Shown here: piece after piece, positions 34,421 through 50,400 of the stretch | How positions within the stretch are numbered: the stretch's first letter is position 1 | How the letters are laid out: every line of letters begins with the position of its first letter | Source: Liolophura sinensis | Lineage: Eukaryota; Mollusca; Polyplacophora; Chitonida; Chitonidae | Assembly: GCF_032854445.1 (NCBI RefSeq) | Contig: NC_088301.1 | Span: 30,612,402 to 30,676,401, forward strand | Reading direction: 5' to 3' | Length of the DNA stretch: 64,000 bases | Program-made: the position numbers and the translations under genes | The notes under the pieces: generated by a model | Databases searched by the model: none | What the model saw: the letters and a program-made list of their open reading frames with translations, nothing else | What the model was told of the DNA's origin: nothing

Positions 34421-35880
34421 TTCCGTTATGAAGTTTTAAGCATTCAAACTTTTTGGTCCTCCAGGGTTAAATCCTATATACGGTAAGTGCCATGACTGAG
34501 AATGGGGTGAGATCACATCAACAGCACAGCATTCCCAATCTCTCTGGTTTCTTCTGCCTGTATAGTCAGTTTTCTCCGATGTCAGTGTGAAGAGCTAACG
34601 ATTCGGATTGCCCGGGGGGTGACTCCTTCAGTGAAATGTCGTCTAAATACCCGGCTTCCTGTTCAGAGACTCACGGGAAGTTTCCTGCCAAACAATTTCA
34701 CGAAAATGGTAAAACGATACTCGATCAAGTCATTGGGCGCCCCAGCTAAGAGAGAGCAGGGGATGGTATAAGCACTTGTTGTTCCGCCCATCGACTTTAC
34801 CTGCCCGGGGCTTCTTCATATCGTGCAATCAAACTCCGAACAAGAATTCCGAGGGAGGAAATAAAGATGCCAGGCATTGTCGTGGAATTTAAGAATACAA
34901 GAGAACTGTGAATGTGATCTCAACGTATCTACATAGAGAAAATGTTTTCGGTATGGATTTTACAATCACCTAAATATTATATGTTGGTACTATGTCAACT
35001 ATAGTGAACTATAACGATTAAACATGATATTACGAACGAAAATATAAATTCTTCGTTGAAAGTCAGCTTCATGCGAACAGCTACATTTTGCATATTTGTA
35101 CAATAAAATCTTATACATTTATTTAAAACTTTTAATGTTTAAAGATAAATGTGCATAGGATATTTTTTCCAACTCACTCTCAAATTTTACATTGTATACG
35201 TTTTCTTTTTTCTGTTGTGCTGTTTCTGATATCTATTGTCTGTTGGTGGTTTAGTTATGGTAGCACTTTTATGCCTCAAGCCAGAGAGACAGCTAAAATC
35301 CGATCTACTTGCTTGAATAAATAAATGGATCGTTGATTAAGGTTTAACGCCACATTAACACTGTTTTGGTGAGAAAATGTTAGAAAAATGGAATATTTTG
35401 GCTTTGATCTTTAAAATGACAAAATGCTGACAATTAGCGGAAACATACGGGGGCTTTTAAAACTACCCACAAAAACAAAAATAACTTAAAACCCCGTTAA
35501 GCACATGATAATCCCATTATACCTTGTGCCCTTTTTCAAATTTTTTTGTATTTATATCGGTTTGGAGTTGTAATAAAGCATATTCACTAATAACAATGAG
35601 AATGGAATTTTAAAATGAAATTTAAAAAAAATATCAGCCAAAACTGGTAAGTTCATTCATTTGACTATTGAAGAACAGTGCCTTTGAAGTTCTTTGCAAT
35701 GTAATAAGTAGAATATAACGTAACAAAACTTTTTAAATGAGCGCCCGGGTAATAAAATAATTGCAAGGGGTTGCAAGTCTACATATGGAATAATTGGTTT
35801 GGTTGGTTTAAATTCACATTAAAAAAAATTTGCAGTATTGTGTGCATACAGTACGATGATTTGAACATCCGGAGTTCCTG
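34421..35880. other. Intergenic with a slightly GC-richer patch
   Basis: 34470-34870 has higher GC than its surroundings. A short frame opens at the ATG near 34638 (about 25 codons to a GTAAAA donor-like site), without further support. The rest is AT-rich with no recognised feature. Confidence 0.4.
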
Positions 35881-36055
35881 TAGTGGTATATCTGTCAATA
35901 TTCATGGAAAAATACATGTTCTATATTAAGATATAATATATATATATATATTATATCTTAATATAGAACATGTATATTATAAGATATAATATATATATAT
36001 TATATCTTAATATAGAACATGTATTTATCCATGAATATTGACAGATATACCACTA
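35881..36055. repeat. 175-bp palindrome (foldback or MITE-like)
   Basis: The outer arms TAGTGGTATATCTGTCAATA and TATTGACAGATATACCACTA are perfect complements. They continue inward through ACATGTTCTATATTAAGATA and its complement. The inner TA-rich hairpin is duplicated, so the centre contains a nested second stem. There is no coding capacity. Confidence 0.9.
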
Positions 36056-36233
36056 CCTATCACTATCAGCATGTTGAAATTTACCAACATCTTATAAATA
36101 TAAATGTATAAGTATAAATGGTATGAAGTATTTGTAATTATACAGGTTTGATACAATTATCCCAGAAGTTCTTATCCATAAATGTACAACAATACGTAAT
36201 ATGTGTTGAGACTTACATATATTCTAGACCTCT

Positions 36234-36345
36234 GCACGGTTTCATCCCACCATATAACACTGGCCGCCGTTATAAGTGAAATATTCTTGAGTATACGTAG
36301 TAAAACACTAGTCAAGTAAATAAATAACTAAATAACTAACTAACT
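36234..36345 (+). mobile_element. SINE family A fragment
   Basis: CGGTTTCATCCCACCATATA, CTGGCCGCCGTTATAAGTGA and an AAACACTAGTCAAGTAAATA tail expanded into (AAATAACT)n-like repeats. Confidence 0.75.
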
Positions 36346-37760
36346 AAATAAATAAGTAGGTAAAAATATATGCTATATAGGGCTGGAACTTATATTTTCA
36401 GTCGTTATCTTATTACCAGTTGGTACCGTGCGCCCGTGCCCAGACACACACATATAACGTGGCACGTAAAACCGTCATCGACCTAGAAGAAATTTGCCTT
36501 CGTTGTTTTGGGCGGAGTAGTCTCCATGTTCAAAAAGTTTCATCCAAATGTGATACACTTAGTTGTTCAAGAATTGTGTTTAATGTTTCATCAGATCGAG
36601 AAAAACAGAACAGCATTATAGTAAAGCACAAGTATAAATAAATGCCATGCTATAGTTATAATGACCTGTTATACTGAAGTTTTAAGAGCTCATTCTTCGA
36701 AAATTGCGTCGATATTCATGATGAGCATATGATTATCAGACTAATTTGCGTGAATTCCTTCCCACGATTTAACAACATGGTGTGAAAACTGTCGACGATG
36801 AGCTTCCTTAAAACAGTGTATGTGTAGAAGGATGCGAAGTAAACCAAACTGAAGCGTTAATTAGCATGGTGAGACGAAGACGACGTTAATGTATGCATAT
36901 ATAGTTATTTACCAAGAAGCATAAAAAGTCGTCTGTCCTGGAATGCGCAGTGTTTTCGTGCTTACAAGCAGGCGATAAAAGCTGAAAACCTTACAGTATG
37001 GTTTTGTATATGCAGTTGAATGCATCATAACCGAGGCGTGGTAAGTTTGCACCGATGATTTATTGCTATGTAAGCTCTTTTTCTCCTCTTATTACATGTT
37101 AACCTTTTAAATGACTTGGATTCATTTTACAAATTAATACTCTATTTTATTAAACGTCACACAATTATTTTACGCATTTTAAATTATATATGTATATTCG
37201 ACTATCGTATCAGTTGGATCTTTTAGCTAAACATCTGAAATTACGCATGCGTCATCATTTGGCTTAAATTTAATAGCAATTTTAAAAAATGGTTATGTGA
37301 TTTTTTGTCTTTTACATAAATTCTTGATAAAAACGAGTCATTTAAAAGTCTTGATAGTGCATTTTTTTTATCTACATTACCATAGACCTGTACTGATTGT
37401 ATGCAACATGTTGTGTAGAGTGTTTCACATTATAAGGCTTGAAAGGGACACATTTTTCTTCTCCCTTGAAACCTAAGAAATTGCGCCCTCGGCGATCTGT
37501 CAAAACTGTTAGAAGAAAGTCTCTGTGAAATTCAGAATGGATAACGTCTGATATCCTAAGTGACGTGGCATTGAATAGGTTAGATTTCTTAGGAAACAAA
37601 CAAGTATCTGTGCTTACATGGGAAATGACAAACCCTGTCCACACTTTGATACTTCCAGTTAATGTTTTCCGAATACTTCAATGGAAACCTCGAAAGCCGC
37701 ACTTGATATATAACTTTTTGCGGGTTTAGTTGCAAGGGTGTTGCCGCAAAGATTAAGATA
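36346..37760. other. Intergenic, no gene seen
   Basis: Low-GC sequence. The open frames at 36420-36641 (+) and 37372-37858 (-) show no motif or splice support. Confidence 0.5.
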
Positions 37761-37773
37761 GAGTTGCACGGCG

Positions 37774-37791
37774 TTACGTCAAAATGGCGGC
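37774..37791 (+). promoter_or_regulatory. CRE half-site plus YY1-type core promoter motif
   Basis: TTACGTCA (37774-37781) overlaps AAAATGGCGGC (37781-37791). The second is the YY1 pattern found close to start sites of broadly expressed animal genes, usually read in the direction of transcription. The following 500 bp are GC-richer and end in a strong donor at 38289. This is evidence for a + strand transcription start, by pattern only. Confidence 0.45.
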
Positions 37792-38289
37792 AGCGTGAGA
37801 TACCGGCCCGCAGACGAGATCGCTGCTGACCGGCTACTGGGGAGCGCCTATCAAACAAATAAACTCCCTACTGATACAGGACCGCAAATTTGTCCGCCTT
37901 GCTAGCGATCTCTTACCGAGGTATGGGGCTCCAGGAATTCTTTGAACCCCTGGATACGTTGGTACGGCTCAATGATGTGCGATCTAGAATCCAACCAATG
38001 GGCGGTGAGCTGCGATGCGTGGCTCGTCCCTTTACTCTCTAACACCATATGTCACTGTCCCTCCCTCATCCCACCAAATATTTATGCATTTGATGTCGTG
38101 AGTGGAGGGTTACTTTCTCTTTTGGGACTATCTGTAAACGATACAATCCACGTGCGCTCGGGGATAACTAAACTCGCGGGCGTCTTGACTTTTGTTGAAA
38201 GCTCTTCCGATCGCAGAGGATCTGTCTCAGAAACAGCAACCAACAGTGCTGTATTTTGGTATTCTGGAGTAATAACTACACAACTGCAG
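37792..38289 (+). other. Putative first exon of an unidentified transcript
   Basis: Moderately GC-rich sequence between the YY1-type motif and the donor CTGCAG|GTAAGA. A frame stays open from 37906 to the donor (phase 0), with tryptophan- and cysteine-containing but unrecognised sequence. An ATG at 37923 in another frame gives 39 codons. It could be a non-coding 5' exon, possibly of the downstream DMRT gene, or the start of an unknown gene. No further exons were recognised. Confidence 0.3.
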
Positions 38290-39240
38290 GTAAGAAAGTT
38301 CTCTTTTTTACGAATTCTTTTATCACCTCATTCATGCCCTAAACACGTCTCCACATAAGTTTCAATAAAGATCTCCGATGCCCAATTTCAATGATGGTTG
38401 TCTTTAACTATCAAAACCCGCCACTCCGAAATAAGTCATTCGTTTTATTGCCCATACGATTGTCTTGATACGCTGATCCCTGCTCGGTGATATTAAAATA
38501 TCAATGATAAGAACTGAAGCATGGCCATGTTGTTCAATACACTGATTTTAATGGAATATCGTTACTTACATGTAAATGTACTATATCCTCATAATTCTTG
38601 GCGGCAACAAAAATATTGATCAGCACATATAGTAAATCCAAAAAATCCCGATTTCATGGAATGTTTTTAATGCTTCATGGAGGAGGGATCATTGACAATC
38701 ACGTCAAGGCTGCGTATAGTTTTTAGTTTCTCCATACACTTGCGTTTCCTCAGAACAGAAGTTATATTCTGGAAACTTCGGCTCATTTTGTGAATGCCAA
38801 AACGTCTTGCATGTTTAACTTAGCTTGTGCATTTGTAGCTCACAGTCTCTGCCGCAGTTTTTGTTGCAAAACACTCTCTTAAAAATTAAGTGTTACGTTT
38901 AACAATGTAAAGGTCACGAGGAGTGAATGCACTTATAGGGGCTACGTGTATCTGACCAGTTTTATCAAGTGGCAATGTTCCAACACTCTTCAAAGGTGTT
39001 CTTATTCCGACTCCACTATAAGTGTGATGTTTTTAACTCGATTTCAAGCGTTGGTTTGAGATGTTGATTAGTGTGAACAGTTTGACGAGTGTTGAAACTT
39101 TAACACTCAATAAAACTGGCCATATACATGTTACCTTTCTAAGTGAGACAAGTTTTAAAACATTTACTCTTCATGAAAGTGGTCAGATAATTCTTACAGA
39201 TGCAGTCACGCCTCGTGATCTTTTCATTGTTAAATGTAAC
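38290..39240. other. No feature recognised
   Basis: Low-GC sequence. The short frame at 39061-39276 has no motif and runs into a SINE. Confidence 0.5.
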
Positions 39241-39246
39241 ACCATT

Positions 39247-39375
39247 CAGTCGTATTTATTTATTTTTTTTATTTGATTGGTGTTTTACGTTGTACTCAAG
39301 AATATTTGACTTATACGACGGCGGCCAGCATTGTAGTGGGAGAAAACCGGGCTGAGGCCACGGGGAGACCTTTGG
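39247..39375 (-). mobile_element. SINE family A copy, truncated
   Basis: TTTATTTGATTGGTGTTTTA, then TCAAGAATATTTGACTTATA, CGACGGCGGCCAGCATTGTA and GGGAGACC, after which similarity stops. Reverse orientation. Confidence 0.8.
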
Positions 39376-39729
39376 TTTTAAGGGTGCATGATTACAATTT
39401 ATGAAATAGATCAAATCATAGCTTACAAAGTGGTTAATATGTTAGTGACCTGCCTTCTACGTGGTGAACGTAAAATCCTAGTCGGTATCTAGCTGTACCT
39501 TTCCTTAAATGTGAAACCATTTATCAACCATCGTCACATGGTTATGTTGTCAAAGCTGTACAACAACTGTGTTTGCTCATGTGTCAACCAGTTGTTCCCC
39601 TCTATAACAATGTTCCCAACCCTGCTTTAAGTTCTGGTTTTAATTAGTCGTAAACTCGATACTTGGCCGTGAAAACTATTTTGATTGAAATAAAAATAGC
39701 CCTTGCTCCCTTACGCTCTGCATATGTGG

Positions 39730-43254
<3,525 letters not shown>

Positions 43255-43615
43255 ACAGAGTTCATGACGATGGTATTACTAGTGCCTCATCAGACAGTTG
43301 ATTTCTACAGAGTTCATGACGGTGGTATTATTAGTGCCTCATCAAACAGTTGATTTCTACAGAGTTCATGACGGTGGTATTATTAGTGCCTCATCAGACA
43401 GTTGATTTCTACAGAGTTCATGACGGTGGTATTACTAGTGCCTCATCAGACAGTTGATTTCTACAGAGTTCATGACGGTGGTATTACTAATGGTTCATCA
43501 GACTGTTGATTCCTACAGAGTTCATGACGGTCGTACTTTTACCAGTGCCTCATCAGACAGTCGTATTACTAGTGCCTCATCATATAGTCGTATTACTAGT
43601 GCCTCATCAGATGTT
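43255..43615 (+). repeat. 52-bp minisatellite upstream of the DMRT gene
   Basis: TTCATGAC recurs at 43261, 43313, 43365, 43417, 43469 and 43521, giving six units. Each also holds GTGCCTCATCAGACAGTTGA. It ends in shorter copies of TCGTATTACTAGTGCCTCAT. It lies about 500 bp before the DMRT start codon. Confidence 0.92.
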
Positions 43616-44103
43616 GGGCGTTTTAAGTCATTCACGAAACGATAATTCGGCGGCAATTTCTTCAATGGCTAATTTACTGGAGGGATTCCGTTTTAATATT
43701 GGTTCTTTTTTTTTTTTTGGCCCTGGTGCTGGAGTATTTGTTTGGATGTCAGACCAGATAGACATAAGTTTATCTGTGGTTTGCATACTTCATTTTCTAT
43801 TGTGAATTGCAAGACTATGGATATAGCCTACTTACAAGTGCTATTGATATAAATCTAGGATCCTTTCCGGCTTAAGTAACATATCAAACTCATCTGGTTA
43901 CAGGCTATTTTCAGCTCAGAGTGGAGTTTGCATGGTCACTTTGTCTCACGAAACCGTTAGCACCCTTAATAACGCGGGTATCTCGATTTATCAGAGGACC
44001 GAGCTACATACTTTAAATTTCCAATCAAATTTTAAGATCAAGGCAAAAGGCCCTGCCATATTAATTCCAGGAATTCCATGTTTCAGTATCCATACACGAG
44101 AGG

Positions 44104-44426
44104 ATGTTATCTTCTGATAGTGACTCGGACGACTCCATCGACGTCTCCACGACGGACCCACCGCGCCAAGCTCACAAGGAGAAAAAGGAGTTCCTGAGGA
44201 GCAATCTGAGCTCCATGGCTCCTGTATCCTCGACAGTGAGCCGAGCTCGCTCAGTGTCACGACGTCTCCTGAGAACACCTAAATGTGCCCGTTGTAGGAA
44301 CCATGGAGTTGTCTCCTGTTTAAAAGGACACAAACGTTACTGTAGGTGGCGCGACTGTCAGTGCGCGAATTGCCTCCTGGTGGTGGAGCGACAGAGAGTA
44401 ATGGCTGCCCAGGTGGCGCTCAGAAG
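44104..44426 (+). CDS. DMRT exon 1 (DM domain)
   Basis: ATG at 44104; donor AGAAG|GTAAGA leaves two bases of codon 108. It encodes residues 1-107, including the whole DM domain. A possible acceptor (ATGTTTCAG ending 44086) just upstream suggests an additional 5' exon, so the true translation start could lie further upstream. The acidic first residues fit a natural N-terminus. Confidence 0.9.
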
Positions 44427-47400
44427 GTAAGATCGAATTTTAATTATCCAACTTTTTCATATACCTGGTATACGTGGGAAGGTCTGTCGCCAACATGTGG
44501 ATGGTCGTGGCTTTCTGTCAGACTCAGCTCGGTTTCCTCTCACCATAATGCTGACTGTCTTTGCATAAGGCGTAAAACACGAATGTAGTTTAGACACGTT
44601 TTTCATCGGGTAATGTCTTTTTGCGATTCTGGCCTTAAAATTATTGAAACTTACTAATACATATTAGCTTACTAATAAAGCTAAATATATCAGCACTTAC
44701 CGTGCTTCCTCCTATACACACAGACAAATAAATTTTATTTGCATTAACACTTCGATGTGAAAACGATATATCAACGAAGTCTTCTGCATACTTTAGAAAA
44801 GAAGCACAGATCCCATATGTTTCAATTGTTATCGTTTCTGGCATACAGGGCTGTATATAACGAAGTTTGTTCTCACTGTCGTTTCTTTTAGTGAATCCAA
44901 CGCTCTTATGTAAACCGTTTGATGATAAAAACACTTCTGCTGAGATAAAAACTCCACAAAACCCCTCTGGCTTATGTGTGTTAGACCTCGTCTTTTACTG
45001 ACGGTCGAACTGTGGGAATCATCTAAGCGAACTATAGGGTAGCAAGTGTCTGGAATGAATCGAAACATATGGGACCCATGGTATCAAACGAACCTTCCCG
45101 CTACCTGTGTTTTTCCAAGGCGATAAAACGATATTGAATTACCGCAGTGTTTGTAGATAGGAAAAATTTGTACCTTCCATCCCCTTATAGCTAAGAGTGT
45201 ATGTGTCAAAAAGTCCCAGTAGAATTAGTGAAAAACTGTGGGCTTGATATTTACCTTGCTGATGTGTTTGGATCAGCGTTGGGAGGGGGTAGCCGGGAAG
45301 TAACGCGCACAAGGCACAAGAACCCTTCTTCTCACAGACCAGCCACAGAAGTTCTTTGAAAACTTATATCTTTGTATACGACCGACATTGTATACATTAA
45401 GTATTAGATTAAACGTTAGAGAAATAATGGCCTTTATCTAGACTGTACTGAGTTGACCTTCTCGTTTACTGTATGTGATTCATGGCCATGTGTAATCATT
45501 ATACATTCGTGCTTTGGTCAAGAACAGCATTTTAAAAAGAGCATGATTTTATCACATTGGAACCATCAGTTGATTAATTAAAATTATGAATATCCACAGG
45601 TATGAATCAAAACTTATAGAAGGTGTTCAGCTGCATCAGTTCCCGGACGTGTCTATAAATAATATATAGTCTACAGTGTAACTATACGTTTTATTACAAA
45701 ATAGTACACTCTGACTCTTGAGGGTGTTTATAAATATATAATAGTTAATTTTATAACCATTTTCCTGTTTCGTAAGAGCTGAGCTGACTGCCCTCCATGT
45801 TTGACTTTACTGTTTCGTGATTTTTAAAGCCCATCACAGTGGTTTGGTCACATGGGAAGTACGGCACTCGTCGTGAAATAGGAAGAGTCTCTTGGGACTC
45901 CTGAAGACTTTGGCGGATATAAACTGATATAGGCTATGTCGAAGATTTTTGTATTAAGGTCTTCTATAGTTATTTGTTTACTCTTGGTGTGAAGTCACTA
46001 ATCTTGAAGAGGTGAAAGACCCAGTACTGTCCCCATTCCCACGCCAAAGGTACCATTTTTGAGCCCTTCATCAAATCTGTAGGGTATGTCCCCTTTGGGC
46101 ATCCCATCTTCACCGAGAACTCCATCAAACTTCGCGGAATCCTTCAGACCAACTCTGACACCAGCTTTGTGCAAACACAAATGGCACACTTAACAAATTA
46201 ACCACGGGATCCACCAAACTATACGACACCGTTCAAACCAAATCTGACATTAGCTTTATCCCAACACAAATGATGTGCGTTAACAACTGCTGGTTATATA
46301 TTGTACAAAACATATCAATACTGAAAAGATAATTTTGAGAACATTATCTTTGTAAAGGTACGTTTCCACATACGGTTTTAATAAAATTCCATAGTTCACA
46401 CCCCTCAGGCACCAGGATGATCCCTCACCCCTGTGGGCATCTAGCGAGTGTAAGTTAATCCCCATGGTGGTTGTTTGTTCATGTGACTGCTCCCTACCCC
46501 TTCCCACTGTGTAAATAGCCCGCGGAAAGTGATCGCTACAGTATCAAATTACCACCAACACACTTATGCAATCTTTGTTATGGTTTCACTATGACAATAC
46601 TAGTTCAAGAGGTAAGCTTCAGTAAGATGTACAATCGACAACTTGGTACTAATTCCTTCAATTATTATAGCGCATGTCCATTAAAAGAGCCTCGCTGTTA
46701 GCAACGTGACATGCCTTTTCACACATGGGTCAGCAGTTTTGGAGAGTTCAGAAATATCTGTTAACTCCTGTAGACTCTTTTTAGTGATTTTTAGCTTTAT
46801 TTTGTGCACACAAATTTGTTCATGGAAACTGCTTTGCCGGGAAACCTTCCTTGATATCTGGTACATGTGATATAAACGGTTAGACACTTTATTCCTTATG
46901 CACAATTTACTATTTTACATGAACAAAGATAGAAAAGACATATTGTATTTTGTAAGTTACTTATAGATTGAATATTATAACAATATGAGACAAACACTTG
47001 TCTATAAATGCCAAAGACATTTGGCCAAACGCACAAGCTCTGATTTAATTGATGCTTCTCTGGCAAATTTTATCATTTTATCAGTACACCGCTGTGGCAA
47101 ATTCTCCGCCAATTCGGCAGCTGTATTCTGTAACGTAGATGACGGGATATAGTCAGAATTGACTTGTCACAAACTGATGATAAACTCGTGAACCCTCGCC
47201 AATCTTCGGCGTTTATCGGTAAAACGAGACAAGTCGACGAAAACTGAAGATATCTCGTCATTTTAGAATCCCAACGATAAGGACTTACCAGTTTTATCGC
47301 ATATAATGACATAAAAGTTGTTGAAATGAGGCTCAAACTCACATATCTCGTGACACGTGACATTTAACGAGACCCCAGCGTGTGTTGTGTCAGGAATTGT

Positions 47401-50400
47401 GTTTCAGCTATCTGAAAGACAAACCAAATAAGATACAGGAATTGTGCATTCATGGACAACAGTAAAACCACTACAAAAATGTTTTCAAAAAAAAAAAAAA
47501 TAGTGAATGAATTTCTCTTTTCTTTTCATTCTCACGAATGGATTTCACGTTAACATCTGTCATACAGCGTGATATTTATTTCGAGCTGAAAATAATTTTT
47601 AAACAATAAATATGAAATTTAATATTCACATGTATATATTTTATATTTAAGGGAGATATAAAGGAACCAATATATTGTGAAATGTACACTTTAGAGGATC
47701 ATGTGGCACTACAGGGCTTGAGATAAAATGTGTACAGTAGCGTCACTGGAAATGTATACGTCTATATATAGAGAGGCCTTCGTCATCACTGAAGAACTTG
47801 CACGCCCAAGACAATTTGTGACCAAGTTGTGTTCAGCTCAGTCTGTAGTTCATTCCTGTAATATTTGCAATTCCCATGACGCCTAGGACTGGTGATACTT
47901 GTGTAATAGAAGTGTGTATAGTTCAGTAGTATGTATGATACGCCTCATAGGATCGCAATCGCTGATTGGAAAACCTTGACGTTCAGTCTAGCGTACGACG
48001 AATTTGTTCGTTTAGGTTCTGTTTTATTCGTAAGTAACGCCATAATTATACGATTGCGGCCAAGTTTACGGGTGGAGGAAACCCAAATGTCCGATCGGGA
48101 GTAAACCATCGCCTTTTGGCAGGTACTAGACAAACCTTCGGACTCAAAGCCACCGGTGACCCAGCGAGTACTGGGTTCTGAGGTCTCTATTATCCGGGGC
48201 CAAACGACTGCGAGTAGAGCAAGGCGTTCAGTTATATTAAGCCGGAAAGGGCCTAAATGATAGTTATTCAGAAGTATAGTAGTAATTGTGAGACTGAAAT
48301 GTCTATAAGCACAAACTCTACTGAAGCTTTAGTTTTGAGATAAGCGGACTTTTTAAATAGTTATCATTGAATATAATCACAAGTATACATAGGCGTGTTA
48401 TTTCCTACCAGTGGGGACAATGAGTCAAGACATGCACTCAAAAAAAAATTAATATAATAATTTTAATAAAATCTGTTGTCTGAGTGATGCTAGAATGTAT
48501 TCTGTATTATAACAAAATACTGTGTCATAATCAACATATTATCTAGTTTGTCTAATATAATCTCTTCGTTGAATTAATGTTTCCTCCCATCATAATGCTG
48601 GCCAGAGTAGTATATGTGAAATATTCTTGAGTTCGGCGTAAAACACCAATCAAATATTTATTTATTTACTTGATTGGGCATTTTACGCCGTACTCAAGAA
48701 TGTTTCACTTATACGAGGGCGGCTCGCATTATGGTGGGAGGAAACCGGGCAGAGCACGGGGGACCATCCCACGATCCTCCGCAGATTGCTGGAACATCTT
48801 TCCACGTACGGCCGGAGAGGATTGTCTGTTGAGGGTAATTCCAAGACCCTATTGTGTTGCACTACACTATATATGTGTTGTCTAAGTGTCAAACAGAGAC
48901 ATTCGTCGTCTGTTAAATAACATCCATATGATCGATCATCTCAGACCAATTTTCAACGCCTTGGCTAGCACCTATTCTCATCCAAAGAAACCTACCCATG
49001 AAATCAGATTGAAAAGTAGTCTACTGGCCAGTTTTCAGAGGTAACAGGACAACCTGGTTGATATTTCAGGCAAGAAAATCCAAATCAAATATAAGAAGTT
49101 TAAAATATTTTATAGTTGAAATTAAAAAATAACCCGTAGTTATTTAAGCCGTCTGGTATTAATATTGTTTTTCATGTAAGAATAATATAACGGTAAGTCT
49201 TAACAGCTAAGCCTGTGCCGTTCCTTGGTCAAGGCTTATTTAGACGTTTCAGCCACATATGTACCAATAAAATGTGCTCTTCTAGTATGAAAATTACGCT
49301 GTGAGTTCAAATCCAGCTCATGTTTTCTCTCCGGCCTGGTCTATCAGAAATGGCACAATGGCATTTAACTACTTTTGATGCCAACGCTAAAGATTTTATA
49401 ACAAGAAATTAATCGAAATTCCAAAGAAACCTCCAGTGGCCATTAAAATGTGGATCAGTGAGTTAGAATCAAGCAAAATATGTCTCAAGAAAAATGGTAA
49501 ACTTTAGGCGAAGTGCAGTATTTCACATGAAACCTGTTGAACAGTTAGAAGTGTTAGAAGGGGAAATGTCATTGCACTTCCAACTCTCCAGGGCCGGTCA
49601 AGGATTATAAACGTTTAAGTTAAGCATTTTGCAAACTTTCAGCTTACACCTGCATGAAGTAGTTAACGACAGATTTCTGTTTCAAAACTTTGTAATAACA
49701 TCCGCGAGTACTTTACAATATATTACCCGCATCGTCCGTGTAAAGTCTCCATCATGTCAAGTGGCTTTTATGCCTAACAGAGCTTGTTGCAGCGAGTCAG
49801 GTGTCTTATGAAGCACATATGGGAATGGGGTAACACGATGCGCACGTGACGCGTCAGAACATAGAGCACGTGGGCGGCTTCAGTAAGCACAAACGCCGGT
49901 GTTACCTCAGAATCATTGCCTCCATGGATGGTTTTCATTAATTGCTGTGAAATTCCGCACCTGGCTTCCTGAAAATAGTGATGGAAAGGATCGTAATTTT
50001 TCTCTTATGTCAGGTGCACAAGCTGCATTTTAGACTTCTGTTATCTCTTCAAGGTATATATTCATACCTTGAAGATATACCTTATATATATATCCAAACA
50101 AATTCTGTATTTTGAAGGAACAAAATTTCTAAAAGCAAACAGACAAGATAAGAACTTAAAACAACTATTAACCAAGGCCAAATTCAGTTCGAACTCTACG
50201 GAGAATGTTTCTGTCAGCTAATGCCGTCATAAATGATGTAAATGTTGTAATCATGTAATAGTTCAGTCCAAATTTCAGTTCAGAGATGCTGAAAAGACGT
50301 TCATCATAAATGCGGGTATCAGTTGGAACTCCGAGAATTTGATTTACGTTACTTTTTTTGAAATATTACACAGGAGAAACTGGAGATATTTCTGCTCAAC

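Noticed and set aside
37942..38289. Frame with W...SC...CHC that loosely recalls a GPS/GAIN cleavage motif
   Set aside because: The cysteine spacing and lack of the HL-T/S cleavage triad do not fit, and no adjoining domain is present. Kept only as a putative exon of unknown nature.
45998..46189. 63-codon Gly/Asp-rich minus-strand frame in DMRT intron 1
   Set aside because: It overlaps a local 88-bp duplication and has no recognisable domain or splice context.
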